Positions 32,547-41,542 are shown, numbered from the stretch's first letter. The stretch is DNA of 64,000 nucleotides from Geobacillus stearothermophilus ATCC 12980 (GCF_030369615.1 NZ_CP128494.1:282001-346000), one strand, 5' to 3'. Notes: generated by a model from the sequence alone, not told the origin. A program made the numbers and translations.

Positions 32547-33039
32547 TTGTTTGTGCCTCCTTTTGAATCGTTTTTTTCCATTCATCAAGCCAATCGGTGG
32601 AAACGAATGGCGCCGCTGGCATCAACACCTCAACAGCAGATGGTTTGCGCGCTTGGCGACGTCCCAAGGCGTACACCGCGGCCAGTGCAAGCAAAAGCAA
32701 CACCCATTTCGGCAGCAACGCCGCAATTCCGAGCGTGACGAGCACCCAGCCGATCCAGCGCTTCGACCGCGCCGCGGCGAGCCATACGGCCCCGGCAGCG
32801 GCAAGCAAAAGAGGGATGAGCCACTTTAGGAACAACATCGGCATCATCCAGCCTCCACGCTGCTCCATGATGAACTCCCGATGGGGATGACCGAATCCGC
32901 CCGGCATGCCGTCAAACGGAGCGCCCGGCCGCCCGTGCGCCATCACTTCATGCGGAGTGAGAATGTGAAACAGGCTGACCCCTGCAAGGGCAACAAGGGC
33001 GAGCAGAAAAACTGCCCGAGCTTTCTTCAATCTCGTCAC
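32506..33039 (-). CDS. small membrane protein encoded with PspA homologue
   Basis: The 177-residue protein has an N-terminal segment at residues 9-28 (signal anchor), a Gly/Pro/His-rich extracytoplasmic stretch (HGRPGAPFDGMPGGFGHP), then two close membrane segments around residues 70-88 and 95-122, and a polar tail. Its gene ends inside the pspA gene. By analogy to LiaI it may anchor the PspA protein at the membrane; sequence alone does not prove this. AAAGGAGGTGACGAG precedes ATG 33039. Confidence 0.7.
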   Translation of the reverse strand: MTRLKKARAVFLLALVALAGVSLFHILTPHEVMAHGRPGAPFDGMPGGFGHPHREFIMEQRGGWMMPMLFLKWLIPLLLAAAGAVWLAAARSKRWIGWVLVTLGIAALLPKWVLLLLALAAVYALGRRQARKPSAVEVLMPAAPFVSTDWLDEWKKTIQKEAQTNGHFSPNEDDRSR

Positions 33040-33209
33040 CTCCTTTTGTGTGGTGGACTGGCTTACGGTTTGTATTGTAGAAGGGGAAGGAGAAAATTAG
33101 GTGAAAAGCGAATGTTTTTTGAAGGGGTTTTGAGCATATCATCCATTAGGGGGGAGCCGCGAGATGAACGGTGATGTTCGCATGACATGACGGGGGAGGA
33201 AGGAAAGAC

Positions 33210-33557
33210 GTGGTTCGGTCGTATGGGGTTGATGTGGGCGGCGCTTTGTTGGTGTTGTGGTTTTCCTTTTTGTTTCCGACGTTTTATGTTGGATATTATG
33301 CGTACGGCTCGTTTTTGGGGGTTGCCATCGGTTCGTTGATCGTCGGCCTATCGAGAATTCGATGGCATCCGCAGGCGCGGTTCGGCGGTACTCTGATCGG
33401 TTCGTTCCCCATCATCGCGGTGTCTGTCCTCATCATCCGCCTGTTTCCCATCGAAATCCGCGATGTCGGAGACTTGGTTATGCAGTATATCAACGCGGTT
33501 GTGAATGCGTTGATATATTTGGCATTCTCCACGCCCTCCACCTGTTGCATCGCCTGA
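33210..33557 (+). CDS. small hypothetical membrane protein
   Basis: The 115-residue protein starts at GTG 33210 behind GGAGGAAGG and has three or four membrane segments (near residues 11-31, 35-50, 60-80 and 88-108). No family recognised. The end (STPSTCCIA) could reflect a late frameshift of a longer gene. Confidence 0.5.
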   Translation: MVRSYGVDVGGALLVLWFSFLFPTFYVGYYAYGSFLGVAIGSLIVGLSRIRWHPQARFGGTLIGSFPIIAVSVLIIRLFPIEIRDVGDLVMQYINAVVNALIYLAFSTPSTCCIA

Positions 33558-33738
33558 AGCAGGGCGACGTTCCGTTTGCGAAAAAACGCTGAAGCGGCTC
33601 ATAACGCCTGTCTCACCGTTCAAGAATCATTAGTTGAAATGTGAGGAAGAACATGAAAAACTGTTCTCCATCATCGTCCCTTGCATCGGAGAAACATCAT
33701 GAAAGAATGATAACGATGGCAAGGGTCGATAGAAAAAA

Positions 33739-33774
33739 ACAAGCTTCTGAAGCAATTACGCTTCAGAAGCTTGT
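33739..33774 (-). terminator. terminator of the yhgE gene
   Basis: ACAAGCTTCTGAAGC and GCTTCAGAAGCTTGT form a 15-bp stem followed on the minus strand by seven T residues; the last codons of the gene lie in the stem. Confidence 0.9.
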
Positions 33775-36065
33775 TCGATGACTGTTGCAAATTGGCGGCG
33801 ATGTTGGATAGTCAAATAAACGAGTGTTCCCATCATCATGGCAACAACAAATAGAAGCAGCTTGCTGAGGTTTTCCCACATAAACGAGAAATCACCGCTT
33901 GAGATGACCGCTTTCAATCCGAAAATCGAATACGTCATCGGAAGCCATGCGTTAAAGTGTTGCAACGAGTGTGGAATCAGTTCGAGTGGGAATGTTCCCG
34001 CGCTTGTTGTCAATTGCAAAATCAGCACGACAATCGCGATAAATCTTCCTGGATCGCCGAACACGGTAACAAGAAATTGAATGACAGATAAAAATGTGAT
34101 GCTAGTGACAATGCTAAACACGATAAAGAGCGGGACGCTTTTTACGTGTAAATCGAGTCCAACCAGCAACACGACATCCGCCAGCAGTGCTTGCAAAATC
34201 CCAACGCCGATCAAGACGCCGAATTTAGCCAAAAACCAATGCAATGGCGAACGTGGAACCCCTGCTGGTTCGCGAAGCGGAAAGACGATGGAAAGCAACA
34301 GCGCACCCACAAACAATCCGAGTGACAAGAAGTACGGCGTAAACCCTGTTCCGTAGTTCGGCACTTTATTGATTTCTTCCTTGTGGAGATTCACTGGTTG
34401 GGCAAACATGTCGTAGACAGCCTCATTGGCCTTGACATCGCTTGCTTGTTCGGCTCCTTCTTTCAACTTATTCGCCAATTCTTTTGAGCCGTCTGTCAGT
34501 TGGTTGACACCATCTTGCAAATGTTTTGTCCCGTTCGTTAATTTCTTCGTTCCATCCGCTACTTGTTGTGAACCGTTTGCCAACCGACGCGTGCCATCTT
34601 GAAGCTGATCTGCTCCTTGAGCCAATGTTTGCAGGCCTGAAGAAAGTGTTCCACTGCCATGGGCAAGCTGGCTTGCTCCTTGTGCAGCTTCTTGCATTTT
34701 TTCATACATTGTGTTCATGCCGCTGACGAGTTGTTCTTGGCCATTCGCCAGTGCGTCTGCGCCATTGACAAGTTGTTGTTGACCGGCAAGCAGTTTGTCG
34801 ACTCCGCGATCGAGAGCGATATGCCCTTCGTGCAGCCGTCGGGCTCCTTCGTGCAAAGAAGAGGCTCCAGAGTGCAACGATTGGGCGCTGCTATTTAACT
34901 GTGCAATGCCGTTTTCGACTTGTTTGCTTCCGAATGATAATTCCCCAACATTTTCCTTTAGCTGCTTATACACCGCCTTTTGTGTCGGATCGGGGGTTTG
35001 AGCAATGAGTGCATCAAGCTGCGCCGCTAACTGTTCAAGCCCGCCTGTTACTTGGGTCGCCCCTGTTTGAACCCGAGCCGCCCCTTGTTGCCATTGCGCA
35101 AGCGACGATGCTAGCTTTTCGGCTCCCCCGCTTAATTGTTCCGAACCCTGCAAAAGTTGCGGAATGCGGGCGTCGAGCGCTTGCATCCCCTCATATACGC
35201 GTCTTGTCCCTGAAGCAAGATTCGCTGTTCCTTGTTGAGCCTGCTTGGCTCCGGAGAGGAGTTTCTCTTGCCCAGTGGTCATTTGTTTCATCCCGTTGTA
35301 AAGCGTTTCGATTCCGGTTTGAACTTGCAATGAGCCACTGGCAGCTTGGTGCAGTCCGTCAGTAAAGCTCACGGATTTTTCCGCGAGTGTCGCTAAATGG
35401 TGATATAACGTTTCACTTCCGTCTTGTGCTTTTTTCATGCCATCATACAGTCGGTTTGTTCCGTTTTGTGCTTGGCTGAGTCCGTCATGCAGTCGTGCGG
35501 CTCCGTCGCTCGCTTTTGTCAATCCGTCAGCGACGGTTTGAATCGTATCAAACATGCTTTCGGCATATGTTTCTGTTATGGCGTTCGCTACTTCGTTTTT
35601 TATTTTTTCAACTGCAGTTTGACCGATTTGTGCCGATAGAAAGTTAAATCCCTCATTCGGTTTGTAAATGAGCTCCAGTTTTTTCGGATGATCGTCTTGC
35701 AGCGTTGTCGCATTCCGGGAAAAATCGTCAGGGATTTGAATGAGCATATAATATTTTTGTTCTTTTAACCCTTTTTCCCCTTCATGTTCGGTTACAAAAT
35801 GCCAGTCAAACTGTTTGTTCTCTTTTAACTTCTCGACGAGATCTTTTCCAAGATGAATCTCCTTTCCGTCGAGCATTGCCCCTTTGTCTTGGTTGACTAC
35901 AGCGACGGGAAGTTCATCCAAATGATTGTATGGATCCCAAAATGCCCATAGAAACATGCCGCTGTATAGAAGAGGGATGAATAATACAGCTATGACAGGA
36001 ATCAGTACTTTGCGGTTGGTCAGAATGGCCTTCCATTCTTTCAACCATAATTGAAATGCGTGCAT
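33756..36065 (-). CDS. yhgE: YhgE/Pip family membrane protein
   Basis: The 769-residue protein has an N-terminal membrane segment (VLIPVIAVLFIPLLYSGMF, near residue 20), a large extracytoplasmic part, and five or six C-terminal segments of ABC-2 type from about residue 590. The middle (residues 180-560) is built of many short repeats of the kind LxxGxxQLxxGxxxLxxG, the YhgE/Pip coiled-coil region. Relatives include the phage infection protein of lactococci and proteins linked to type VII secretion. AGGAGG precedes ATG 36065. Its promoter carries the same 23-bp operator as the adjacent TetR gene, so it is almost certainly controlled by that repressor. Confidence 0.88.
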   Translation of the reverse strand: MHAFQLWLKEWKAILTNRKVLIPVIAVLFIPLLYSGMFLWAFWDPYNHLDELPVAVVNQDKGAMLDGKEIHLGKDLVEKLKENKQFDWHFVTEHEGEKGLKEQKYYMLIQIPDDFSRNATTLQDDHPKKLELIYKPNEGFNFLSAQIGQTAVEKIKNEVANAITETYAESMFDTIQTVADGLTKASDGAARLHDGLSQAQNGTNRLYDGMKKAQDGSETLYHHLATLAEKSVSFTDGLHQAASGSLQVQTGIETLYNGMKQMTTGQEKLLSGAKQAQQGTANLASGTRRVYEGMQALDARIPQLLQGSEQLSGGAEKLASSLAQWQQGAARVQTGATQVTGGLEQLAAQLDALIAQTPDPTQKAVYKQLKENVGELSFGSKQVENGIAQLNSSAQSLHSGASSLHEGARRLHEGHIALDRGVDKLLAGQQQLVNGADALANGQEQLVSGMNTMYEKMQEAAQGASQLAHGSGTLSSGLQTLAQGADQLQDGTRRLANGSQQVADGTKKLTNGTKHLQDGVNQLTDGSKELANKLKEGAEQASDVKANEAVYDMFAQPVNLHKEEINKVPNYGTGFTPYFLSLGLFVGALLLSIVFPLREPAGVPRSPLHWFLAKFGVLIGVGILQALLADVVLLVGLDLHVKSVPLFIVFSIVTSITFLSVIQFLVTVFGDPGRFIAIVVLILQLTTSAGTFPLELIPHSLQHFNAWLPMTYSIFGLKAVISSGDFSFMWENLSKLLLFVVAMMMGTLVYLTIQHRRQFATVIEQASEA

Positions 36066-36091
36066 GCCCGAACCTCCTTTGTGTATAATTA

Positions 36092-36114
36092 TGACTGATT
36101 CGTCCATTTAGTCA
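36092..36114. promoter_or_regulatory. TetR-family operator in the yhgE promoter
   Basis: A 23-bp dyad begins TGACT and ends AGTCA, with CGTCCATTT inside. Its reverse complement matches the site at 36731-36753 at nearly every position. It overlaps the region just upstream of the yhgE ribosome binding site. Confidence 0.75.
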
Positions 36115-36140
36115 TTTTTAGCCCAAAAAGTGAAGGATTA

Positions 36141-36710
36141 TCATGGAGACAATCCTTTCAGCAAATACAGATCAAACAGTTCGGCAATGGTTTGTTGAGA
36201 CAATGGTTCGTGCTCTTTTTCCCATTCAATGCTTAGTGCGATGTACATTTTAAACATGAAAAATGCCGTCAACTCAGGATCGCAAGGGCGAATTTCCCCT
36301 TTTGCCATCGCTTCTTCAATTTTTTCGCGAATATAGGCAATCATTTCGCGATCAAGGCGTTTCATCACCTCTCGTACAGCTGCGGTGCCAATATCGCGAA
36401 CTTCCTGCAAAAGTTTGATGGTTAATTCATGTTCCTGGCGGAACGTAAAAATACGTTGCAAGGCGCGTTGGACGTTTTCGCTGAACGACAAACGATCATC
36501 CATAGCCGCATCCGCTTCATGCTTAATTTCGGATATAACAGAGGAAACGATATGGTCAAGCAGCTCTTCTTTGCTTTTGAAAAATGTATAAATCGTTCCT
36601 TTCCCGACATTAGCCATCTTCGCTACTTGATCCATTGTCGTTGCTTTGTAGCCGAACAGCGAAAATGATTTGGTGGCGGCATCAATAATTTGTTGTTTTT
36701 TATCCGACAT
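36141..36710 (-). CDS. TetR/AcrR family repressor
   Basis: The 189-residue regulator has the N-terminal TetR helix-turn-helix (TTMDQVAKMANVGKGTIYTFFKSKEEL, residues about 24-50) and a C-terminal ligand-binding domain typical of AcrR-type repressors. ATG 36710 is favoured over 36716 by its distance to AAAGGAT. It lies upstream of yhgE in the same direction. Matching operators precede both genes, indicating autoregulation and control of yhgE. The inducer is unknown. Confidence 0.88.
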   Translation of the reverse strand: MSDKKQQIIDAATKSFSLFGYKATTMDQVAKMANVGKGTIYTFFKSKEELLDHIVSSVISEIKHEADAAMDDRLSFSENVQRALQRIFTFRQEHELTIKLLQEVRDIGTAAVREVMKRLDREMIAYIREKIEEAMAKGEIRPCDPELTAFFMFKMYIALSIEWEKEHEPLSQQTIAELFDLYLLKGLSP

Positions 36711-36730
36711 GGGCATTCATCCTTTGTTTT

Positions 36731-36753
36731 GACTAAATGGACGATTTGGTCAT
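36731..36753. promoter_or_regulatory. TetR-family operator in its own promoter
   Basis: The 23-bp dyad begins TGACTAAATGGACGA and ends GGTCA, and is the counterpart of the site at 36092-36114 in inverse orientation. It lies about 20 bp upstream of the repressor start codon. Confidence 0.75.
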
Positions 36754-36880
36754 CACGTTTTAAATCATAACATGAATACGTTCGATTCGCAACAGCAATA
36801 TTTATGTTTCATTTTTCTCACTCGACGGCGCGTTCTGTTGGGGGAAGGAAGCCTTGGCCTTGCTGTTTTGTCCCCCGGAT

Positions 36881-38290
36881 TTAGCAAGGAAGACGAACAA
36901 GAAATTCGGTTCCTTCCCCGATTTGACTATGGACGTGGATCGCGCCGCCGTGGGCGTCGACGATCCATTTGGCGATCGACAGCCCGAGGCCGTGGCCGCC
37001 TTGTTGGCGCGAGCGCGCTTTGTCGACGCGGTAAAAGCGGTCGAAAATGCGGCCGATGTCTTCCGGCGGGATGCCGATGCCGGTGTCTTTGACGGAAAGG
37101 AACACGTGCTTTGGCTCGGTGCGGATCGACAGCGTCACCTCGCCGCCTTCGGGGGTGTATTTGATCGCGTTGTCGAGCAAAATGTACAATAGCTGCGTCA
37201 ATTTGTCCGGGTCAGCGGTGACGAGCGCTTGCTCGGGAGCGTGAAAATGCATTGTAATCTGTTTTTTCGCCGCCAGTTCCGACATGAGCTGGAACGTGCG
37301 CTCGGCGTGCGGGCGGAAATCGAACGTTTGTTTTGAAAGCTCCAGCGCGGCGTGTTTCGCATCCGCGCGGGCGAGCGTCAACAAGTCGTTCATCAGTTTC
37401 GTGATTCGCTTCAATTCGTCACGCAGGCGGTCGAGCAGGCGGTGGGCAAAGTCGTTTTTCATCACATCCTCCTCAAGCGCAAGCGCCTCGACGGACGAGA
37501 AGACGACGCTGAGCGGCGTCCGCAGCTCATGAGAGGCGTCGGCGACGAACTGGCGCTGCCGCTCGTACGCTTCTTCAATCGGTGCGAGCGCGCGCTTGGA
37601 CATAAAGAAGCTGAGCGCCACGCCGACGGCAAGAAACAGCACCGATAAGCCGATGAGCACAATGAGCAGCCAATGGAACACGCCGAAAAACGACGTGACG
37701 TCCATGCCGATATACAGCATGCCCACGAAATCGCCGTGGATGACGAGCGGACGGGCGGCGGCGAGCACGCGCCAGTCGCGGGCCGCTTCGCGCGCGAGGC
37801 CAGGCATATGCTCGGGCAGCGACACGGTCACATATACAGGGGTGCGCTCGCCTGTGTCCATACGGGACAAGACGTTCAAAAAATACGGGCGCAGGCGCGG
37901 ATGAATTTCATCCCCAGCAAGCAGATCGCCGTTTGGGCCGATTACGTAAAAGAAAAGTTGATCTTCACTAAGCAGGACGACGCTTTCGTCATGAAACAAG
38001 TCAAAATCGCTCTGCTTCAGTAAAAACTGCTCGATCGTATTCGCCTCTTGCTCGGCGAGGCGGCTGATGCGCCGCTCTTGGTCAGAGGTAGCAATCCAGT
38101 AAAACAAGGCCGCGGCGATCATGACAAACAAGGCGAGAAACAACGTGAAAATGCCGCTGTAGAGCGCTGTCAGCCGCCAATGGGCGCGGCGGAACAAGTC
38201 GGCGCTTCCTAGGCGGCGCAGCCAGCCGCGCCATTCCCTCCAGTTATTTTTCAATTTTATACCCCACTCCTCGAACGGTTTGGATGACAT
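36881..38290 (-). CDS. sensor histidine kinase
   Basis: The 469-residue kinase has a first membrane segment near residues 42-66, an extracytoplasmic sensor of about 130 residues (PDC-like), a second segment near 203-228, a HAMP-like linker, H-box DASHELRTPLS with His254, an N-box DNAIKYTPEG, and G-boxes DTGIGIP and GGHGLGLSI. It should autophosphorylate and pass phosphate to the response regulator encoded just upstream. The frame opens at ATG 38290 inside the regulator gene; TTG 38254 with GGAGTGGGG upstream is at least as likely. The operon is divergent from a PepSY-like gene and htrA. Confidence 0.9.
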   Translation of the reverse strand: MSSKPFEEWGIKLKNNWREWRGWLRRLGSADLFRRAHWRLTALYSGIFTLFLALFVMIAAALFYWIATSDQERRISRLAEQEANTIEQFLLKQSDFDLFHDESVVLLSEDQLFFYVIGPNGDLLAGDEIHPRLRPYFLNVLSRMDTGERTPVYVTVSLPEHMPGLAREAARDWRVLAAARPLVIHGDFVGMLYIGMDVTSFFGVFHWLLIVLIGLSVLFLAVGVALSFFMSKRALAPIEEAYERQRQFVADASHELRTPLSVVFSSVEALALEEDVMKNDFAHRLLDRLRDELKRITKLMNDLLTLARADAKHAALELSKQTFDFRPHAERTFQLMSELAAKKQITMHFHAPEQALVTADPDKLTQLLYILLDNAIKYTPEGGEVTLSIRTEPKHVFLSVKDTGIGIPPEDIGRIFDRFYRVDKARSRQQGGHGLGLSIAKWIVDAHGGAIHVHSQIGEGTEFLVRLPC

Positions 38291-38906
38291 CGTCTTTCAA
38301 CTTTTTGCGCAATAGCTTGATTGTCGCGTCGATCGTTTTCATTGACACATCGGCATCCCACCCCCAAACGCGGTCCAATATCGTTTCGCGCGGCACGACT
38401 TGCCCTTGGTTTTGCACGAGCAAATCGAGAAGCTGAAACTCGCGTGGAGTGAGGAAAATCTCTTCATCGCCGCGATGGAGCGTATGGCTTGTCCGGTTTA
38501 AGGTGAAGCCGTGAAACGCCACTTTTTCCTCTTGGAGCGGGACGAACGTGCGCCGTGCGAGCGCCTTGAGCCGCGCGACGAGCTCGTCGATTTCAAACGG
38601 TTTGACCAAGTAATCGTCCGCTCCCGCCTCAAGCCCGGTGACGCGGTCGTGGACGGCGTCTTTCGCCGTCAGCATCAAAATCGCGCCTGTGTAGCCGTTT
38701 TGCCTCAACCGTCGACAAATGTCCACCCCATCGCCGTTTGGAAGCATCCAATCGAGCACGACGACATCGTAAAACTCGGCGAGCGCGTAGTCGTACGCAT
38801 CTTCCCCTTCCTGCACCCAATCGATATGGTCGATCCCTTTCTTTTTCAATAAGTGAACGATCAGCTCCCCTAGGTGAAGATCGTCCTCGGCCAGCAAAAT
38901 TTTCAT
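38244..38906 (-). CDS. OmpR-family response regulator
   Basis: The 220-residue regulator has a receiver domain (acidic pair EDD at 7-9, phosphorylated Asp52 in VVVLDWMLP, Lys in DDYLVKPF) and a C-terminal winged helix ending TVRGVGYKIEK. ATG 38906 is chosen because GGGAGGA abuts the alternative ATG at 38912. It is the first gene of the two-component operon. Inverted TTTTCACC-type sequences in the divergent intergenic region are likely binding sites for it. Confidence 0.92.
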   Translation of the reverse strand: MKILLAEDDLHLGELIVHLLKKKGIDHIDWVQEGEDAYDYALAEFYDVVVLDWMLPNGDGVDICRRLRQNGYTGAILMLTAKDAVHDRVTGLEAGADDYLVKPFEIDELVARLKALARRTFVPLQEEKVAFHGFTLNRTSHTLHRGDEEIFLTPREFQLLDLLVQNQGQVVPRETILDRVWGWDADVSMKTIDATIKLLRKKLKDDVIQTVRGVGYKIEK

Positions 38907-38958
38907 CGCCATTCCTCCCGTTCTGTCTCTCTTCCTTCTTAATCATATCAAATCGTTC

Positions 38959-38977
38959 GTGAAAAAACGGTGAAAAC
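38959..38977. promoter_or_regulatory. candidate response-regulator site, proximal
   Basis: GTGAAAAAACGGTGAAAAC contains two GTGAAAA half-sites spaced as OmpR-type direct repeats. It lies about 50 bp before the response-regulator start and is the inverse of the site at 39020. Confidence 0.6.
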
Positions 38978-39019
38978 GCAGCCCATTCGCCGCGCAGAAG
39001 GCTGTTCTCTCAAAAAGAA

Positions 39020-39038
39020 TTTTCACCATTTTTTCACC
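39020..39038. promoter_or_regulatory. candidate response-regulator site, distal
   Basis: TTTTCACCATTTTTTCACC is a direct repeat of TTTTCACC with 11-bp periodicity, near one helical turn, placed about 50 bp before the PepSY-like gene. The pair suggests the regulator controls both divergent units. Confidence 0.6.
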
Positions 39039-39085
39039 TTCCTTGGCTATCATGATGGACGAAGAGGAAAAGGAGGCAAACGGCG

Positions 39086-39511
39086 ATGAGGAAAATGAGG
39101 AATTTGCATCTTTGGATTGGGCTGATCAGTTCGATCTTTTTGCTTGTTGAGGCGGTGACGGGGCTCCTTCTATCCGAGCCGTGGCTGATCGGTCAGGCGG
39201 AGCGCGGCGAGATGCACCGCGCCGCGCAGGAAAGAATGAACGCGTTCGGGGCGGGGCAGACGTCGGGAGCGGGGGCATCTACGGCCCCGATGGCACCGCG
39301 CGCCGAGGGAGGCGGATCGTCGCTCATGATGTTCGTCCGCCAGCTGCACGAAGGGAGAATCGGTTCGCTTGACATCCGCTGGGCGGTTGATGTCGCGGCG
39401 GTGGCGATGATCATTTTGACCGCGACGGGGATTTTCCTGTCGATCCGCACGCTCGCAGCGGGACGGAGGCGGAAGCAGAAGCGGATGACGCCAGCGCCGG
39501 AGACAACATAA
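39086..39511 (+). CDS. PepSY-associated-type membrane protein
   Basis: The 141-residue protein begins with a membrane helix (LHLWIGLISSIFLLVEAVTGLLL, residues 8-30), the typical start of PepSY-associated TM proteins, then an extracytoplasmic stretch rich in Gly, Ala and Ser, and a second helix (residues 104-125) with a basic cytoplasmic tail. AAAGGAGG precedes ATG 39086. It lies between the two-component system and an htrA gene and is probably in their regulon. The exact role is unknown. Confidence 0.65.
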   Translation: MRKMRNLHLWIGLISSIFLLVEAVTGLLLSEPWLIGQAERGEMHRAAQERMNAFGAGQTSGAGASTAPMAPRAEGGGSSLMMFVRQLHEGRIGSLDIRWAVDVAAVAMIILTATGIFLSIRTLAAGRRRKQKRMTPAPETT

Positions 39512-39700
39512 CGTATGCAGGAAGGGATGAAACGATGCATCAGAACAACCGGAAGAAACAGCGACGCTGGTCTTCTCTTTATGCAAGGCCGATCGATGTC
39601 GGTGGCATCGTCGTATTTCGCCCGCCATTTCACTGCTTGGCGGCCATTCGCTCGAAGATGCTGCATATTCCATCATGGATCATGAAGGAGGAGAGGACAA

Positions 39701-40906
39701 ATGGACATGATGCCATTTGAACCAACCCCAACGCCAGAACCGAAACGCCGCGGCCGCTTCGTATCGTGGCTCGCCGCTTCCGTCGCAGGGGCGGTGATTG
39801 GGAGCGCGGCGACGTGGTATGTGGCGCCGAAATGGATGCATGAAGAAACGAATTCCCAAACGGAAACAGCGGAAACGACCGCAAAAAGCGAGGCGCTGCC
39901 GCTGCAGCCGACGGCGAACGTCAACACGAACATGATCGCTGCCATTAATAAAGTGGCCGATGCGGTCGTCGGCGTCGTCAACATTCAAAAACAAGTCGAC
40001 TTTTTCTCCGAACAAGCGCAAGATACGGAAGCGGGGACGGGGTCGGGCGTCATCTTTAAAAAAGAAGGCAATGCGGCCTACATTGTGACGAACAACCATG
40101 TCATTGAAGGGGCAAACAAAGTCGAAGTGGCGCTTCCGAACGGCAAAAAAGTGAAAGCCGACATCGTCGGCGCGGATGCACTCACCGACCTTGCCGTCTT
40201 GAAAATCCCCGTTGAAGGGGTGACGAAAGTGGCGAGCTTCGGCGACTCGTCGAAGGTGAAAATCGGCGAGCCTGTCGCGGCAATCGGCAACCCGCTCGGC
40301 CTTGATTTGTCGCGGACGGTGACGGAAGGGATCGTCAGCGGCAAGCGGACGATGCCTGTTTCGACCTCAGCGGGCGATTGGGAAATTGACGTCATCCAAA
40401 CGGACGCCGCGATCAACCCGGGCAACAGCGGTGGGGCGCTCATCAACAGCGCGGGGCAAGTGATCGGCATCAACAGCATGAAAATCGCCGAAACGGGCGT
40501 CGAAGGGCTCGGCTTTGCGATCCCGAGCGAAAACGTCAAACCGATCGTCCAACAGCTCATGAAAGACGGGAAAATCAAACGCCCGTACCTTGGCGTCCAG
40601 CTTGTCGATGTGGCGGATTTGTCCGATGATGTCCGCACGAATGAATTGAAATTGCCGTCGAACATCACAAGCGGGGCGGCCGTCACGTCCGTCGAACCGT
40701 TCTCCCCAGCCGCCGAGGCCGGATTGAAATCGAAAGACGTCATCACGGCGATCAACGGGGAGAAAATCGACAGCGTCAGCGCGTTGCGCAACTATTTGTA
40801 CACGAAAACAGCGGTCGGTGATCGCATCAAACTGACGATCTATCGCGACGGGTTTGAGACGACCGTATCCGTCACCTTAAAATCGAGAGACAGCAGACAG
40901 TCATAA
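39701..40906 (+). CDS. HtrA/DegP-type serine protease (S1C)
   Basis: This 401-residue membrane-anchored protease has one membrane segment at residues 23-44 after a basic start, a trypsin-like domain with His near 133 (TNNHVIEG), Asp near 163 (ALTDLAVLK) and Ser near 242 (NPGNSGGAL), and a C-terminal PDZ domain from about 300. HtrA proteases degrade misfolded exported proteins. GGAGGAGAGG precedes ATG 39701. The nearby two-component system and its divergent layout recall the secretion-stress cssRS-htrB locus of B. subtilis, though the regulator sequence is not clearly CssR. About 190 bp separate it from the PepSY-like gene. Confidence 0.9.
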   Translation: MDMMPFEPTPTPEPKRRGRFVSWLAASVAGAVIGSAATWYVAPKWMHEETNSQTETAETTAKSEALPLQPTANVNTNMIAAINKVADAVVGVVNIQKQVDFFSEQAQDTEAGTGSGVIFKKEGNAAYIVTNNHVIEGANKVEVALPNGKKVKADIVGADALTDLAVLKIPVEGVTKVASFGDSSKVKIGEPVAAIGNPLGLDLSRTVTEGIVSGKRTMPVSTSAGDWEIDVIQTDAAINPGNSGGALINSAGQVIGINSMKIAETGVEGLGFAIPSENVKPIVQQLMKDGKIKRPYLGVQLVDVADLSDDVRTNELKLPSNITSGAAVTSVEPFSPAAEAGLKSKDVITAINGEKIDSVSALRNYLYTKTAVGDRIKLTIYRDGFETTVSVTLKSRDSRQS

Positions 40907-40914
40907 GAAGACAT

Positions 40915-40956
40915 CGCCTCTTTTCCAGCGAATCGGCGGGGAAGGGGCGCTGTTTT
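40915..40956 (+). terminator. possible terminator of htrA
   Basis: CGCCTCTTTTCC can pair with GGAAGGGGCG using wobbles and one bulge, followed by TGTTTTT. It lies just after the htrA stop. Confidence 0.45.
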
Positions 40957-41037
40957 TACGTTTGGCATTTCGACCATGTATATCGGCTTGTCCGCTGCTT
41001 GTTCATGGAATGCCGCTGTTGGTCTGTTTGTTTCGCT

Positions 41038-41165
41038 ATAGTGAACTACCCACCACCTACGCTTCGCTTAGAGGTGGGGGCTTCAAGCGACTTGTGTGTG
41101 TTCGCTGAACGGTAAGCCACACACAAGAACCCTTTACGCTTCCCTTCGTTCCGAAGGTGTCCGTT
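41038..41165 (-). mobile_element. right-end remnant of an IS200/IS605 (tnpB-type) element
   Basis: On the minus strand the sequence forms two hairpins, TTGTGTGTGGC with a matching ACACACAAG, and CCCCCACCTC with GGTGGTGGG, then ends GTAGTTCAC. This resembles right ends of tnpB-carrying IS200/IS605 elements in Geobacillus, which also encode the omega RNA. No tnpB or tnpA frame is present, so it is a remnant or a non-autonomous end. The identification is from memory. Confidence 0.45.
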
Positions 41166-41254
41166 CTAGCCATATTCTATCTGAATTCGTGCAATTTATG
41201 AAAGTTTCTATAACGATAAATGAGCCAACTATCTAATCGATTTACAACTAAAAA

Positions 41255-41385
41255 CATTCATGAGCAAGCCTTGCTCCCCACTCTGGCATGAAAATGACTG
41301 ATCAAGGCGGCGCATTTTCACGGAAAAGATCCATGGGCAGCACGCTTTGCCCTCCATCCGGGGATGAAAATCACGCGTCAGTTCT
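41255..41385 (-). repeat. dispersed copy of the 74-bp stem-loop repeat
   Basis: Read on the minus strand, this region repeats the unit found in tandem at 47668-47950, including GGAGGGCAAAGCGTGCTGCC and CATGGATCTTTTCCGTGAAA, followed by a second, more diverged half unit. The two loci are in opposite orientation. Confidence 0.8.
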
Positions 41386-41542
41386 GTATTTTGAAAAAGA
41401 GACACGAACCGAATTCCTTGGCTAGAATAGGCGTGCCTACTACGAGCCACAAGGACGTTCGTGCCTCATATGTACAACAGCGAAGTCTCACGAAGGGATC
41501 TCAGTTGTCCATGGAGATGAGTAAGTTTGCTCACCTACGGTT

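Noticed and set aside
39535..39720. A 61-codon frame between the PepSY-like gene and htrA
   Set aside because: No family, strange composition, and it runs through the htrA ribosome binding site; not convincing as a gene.
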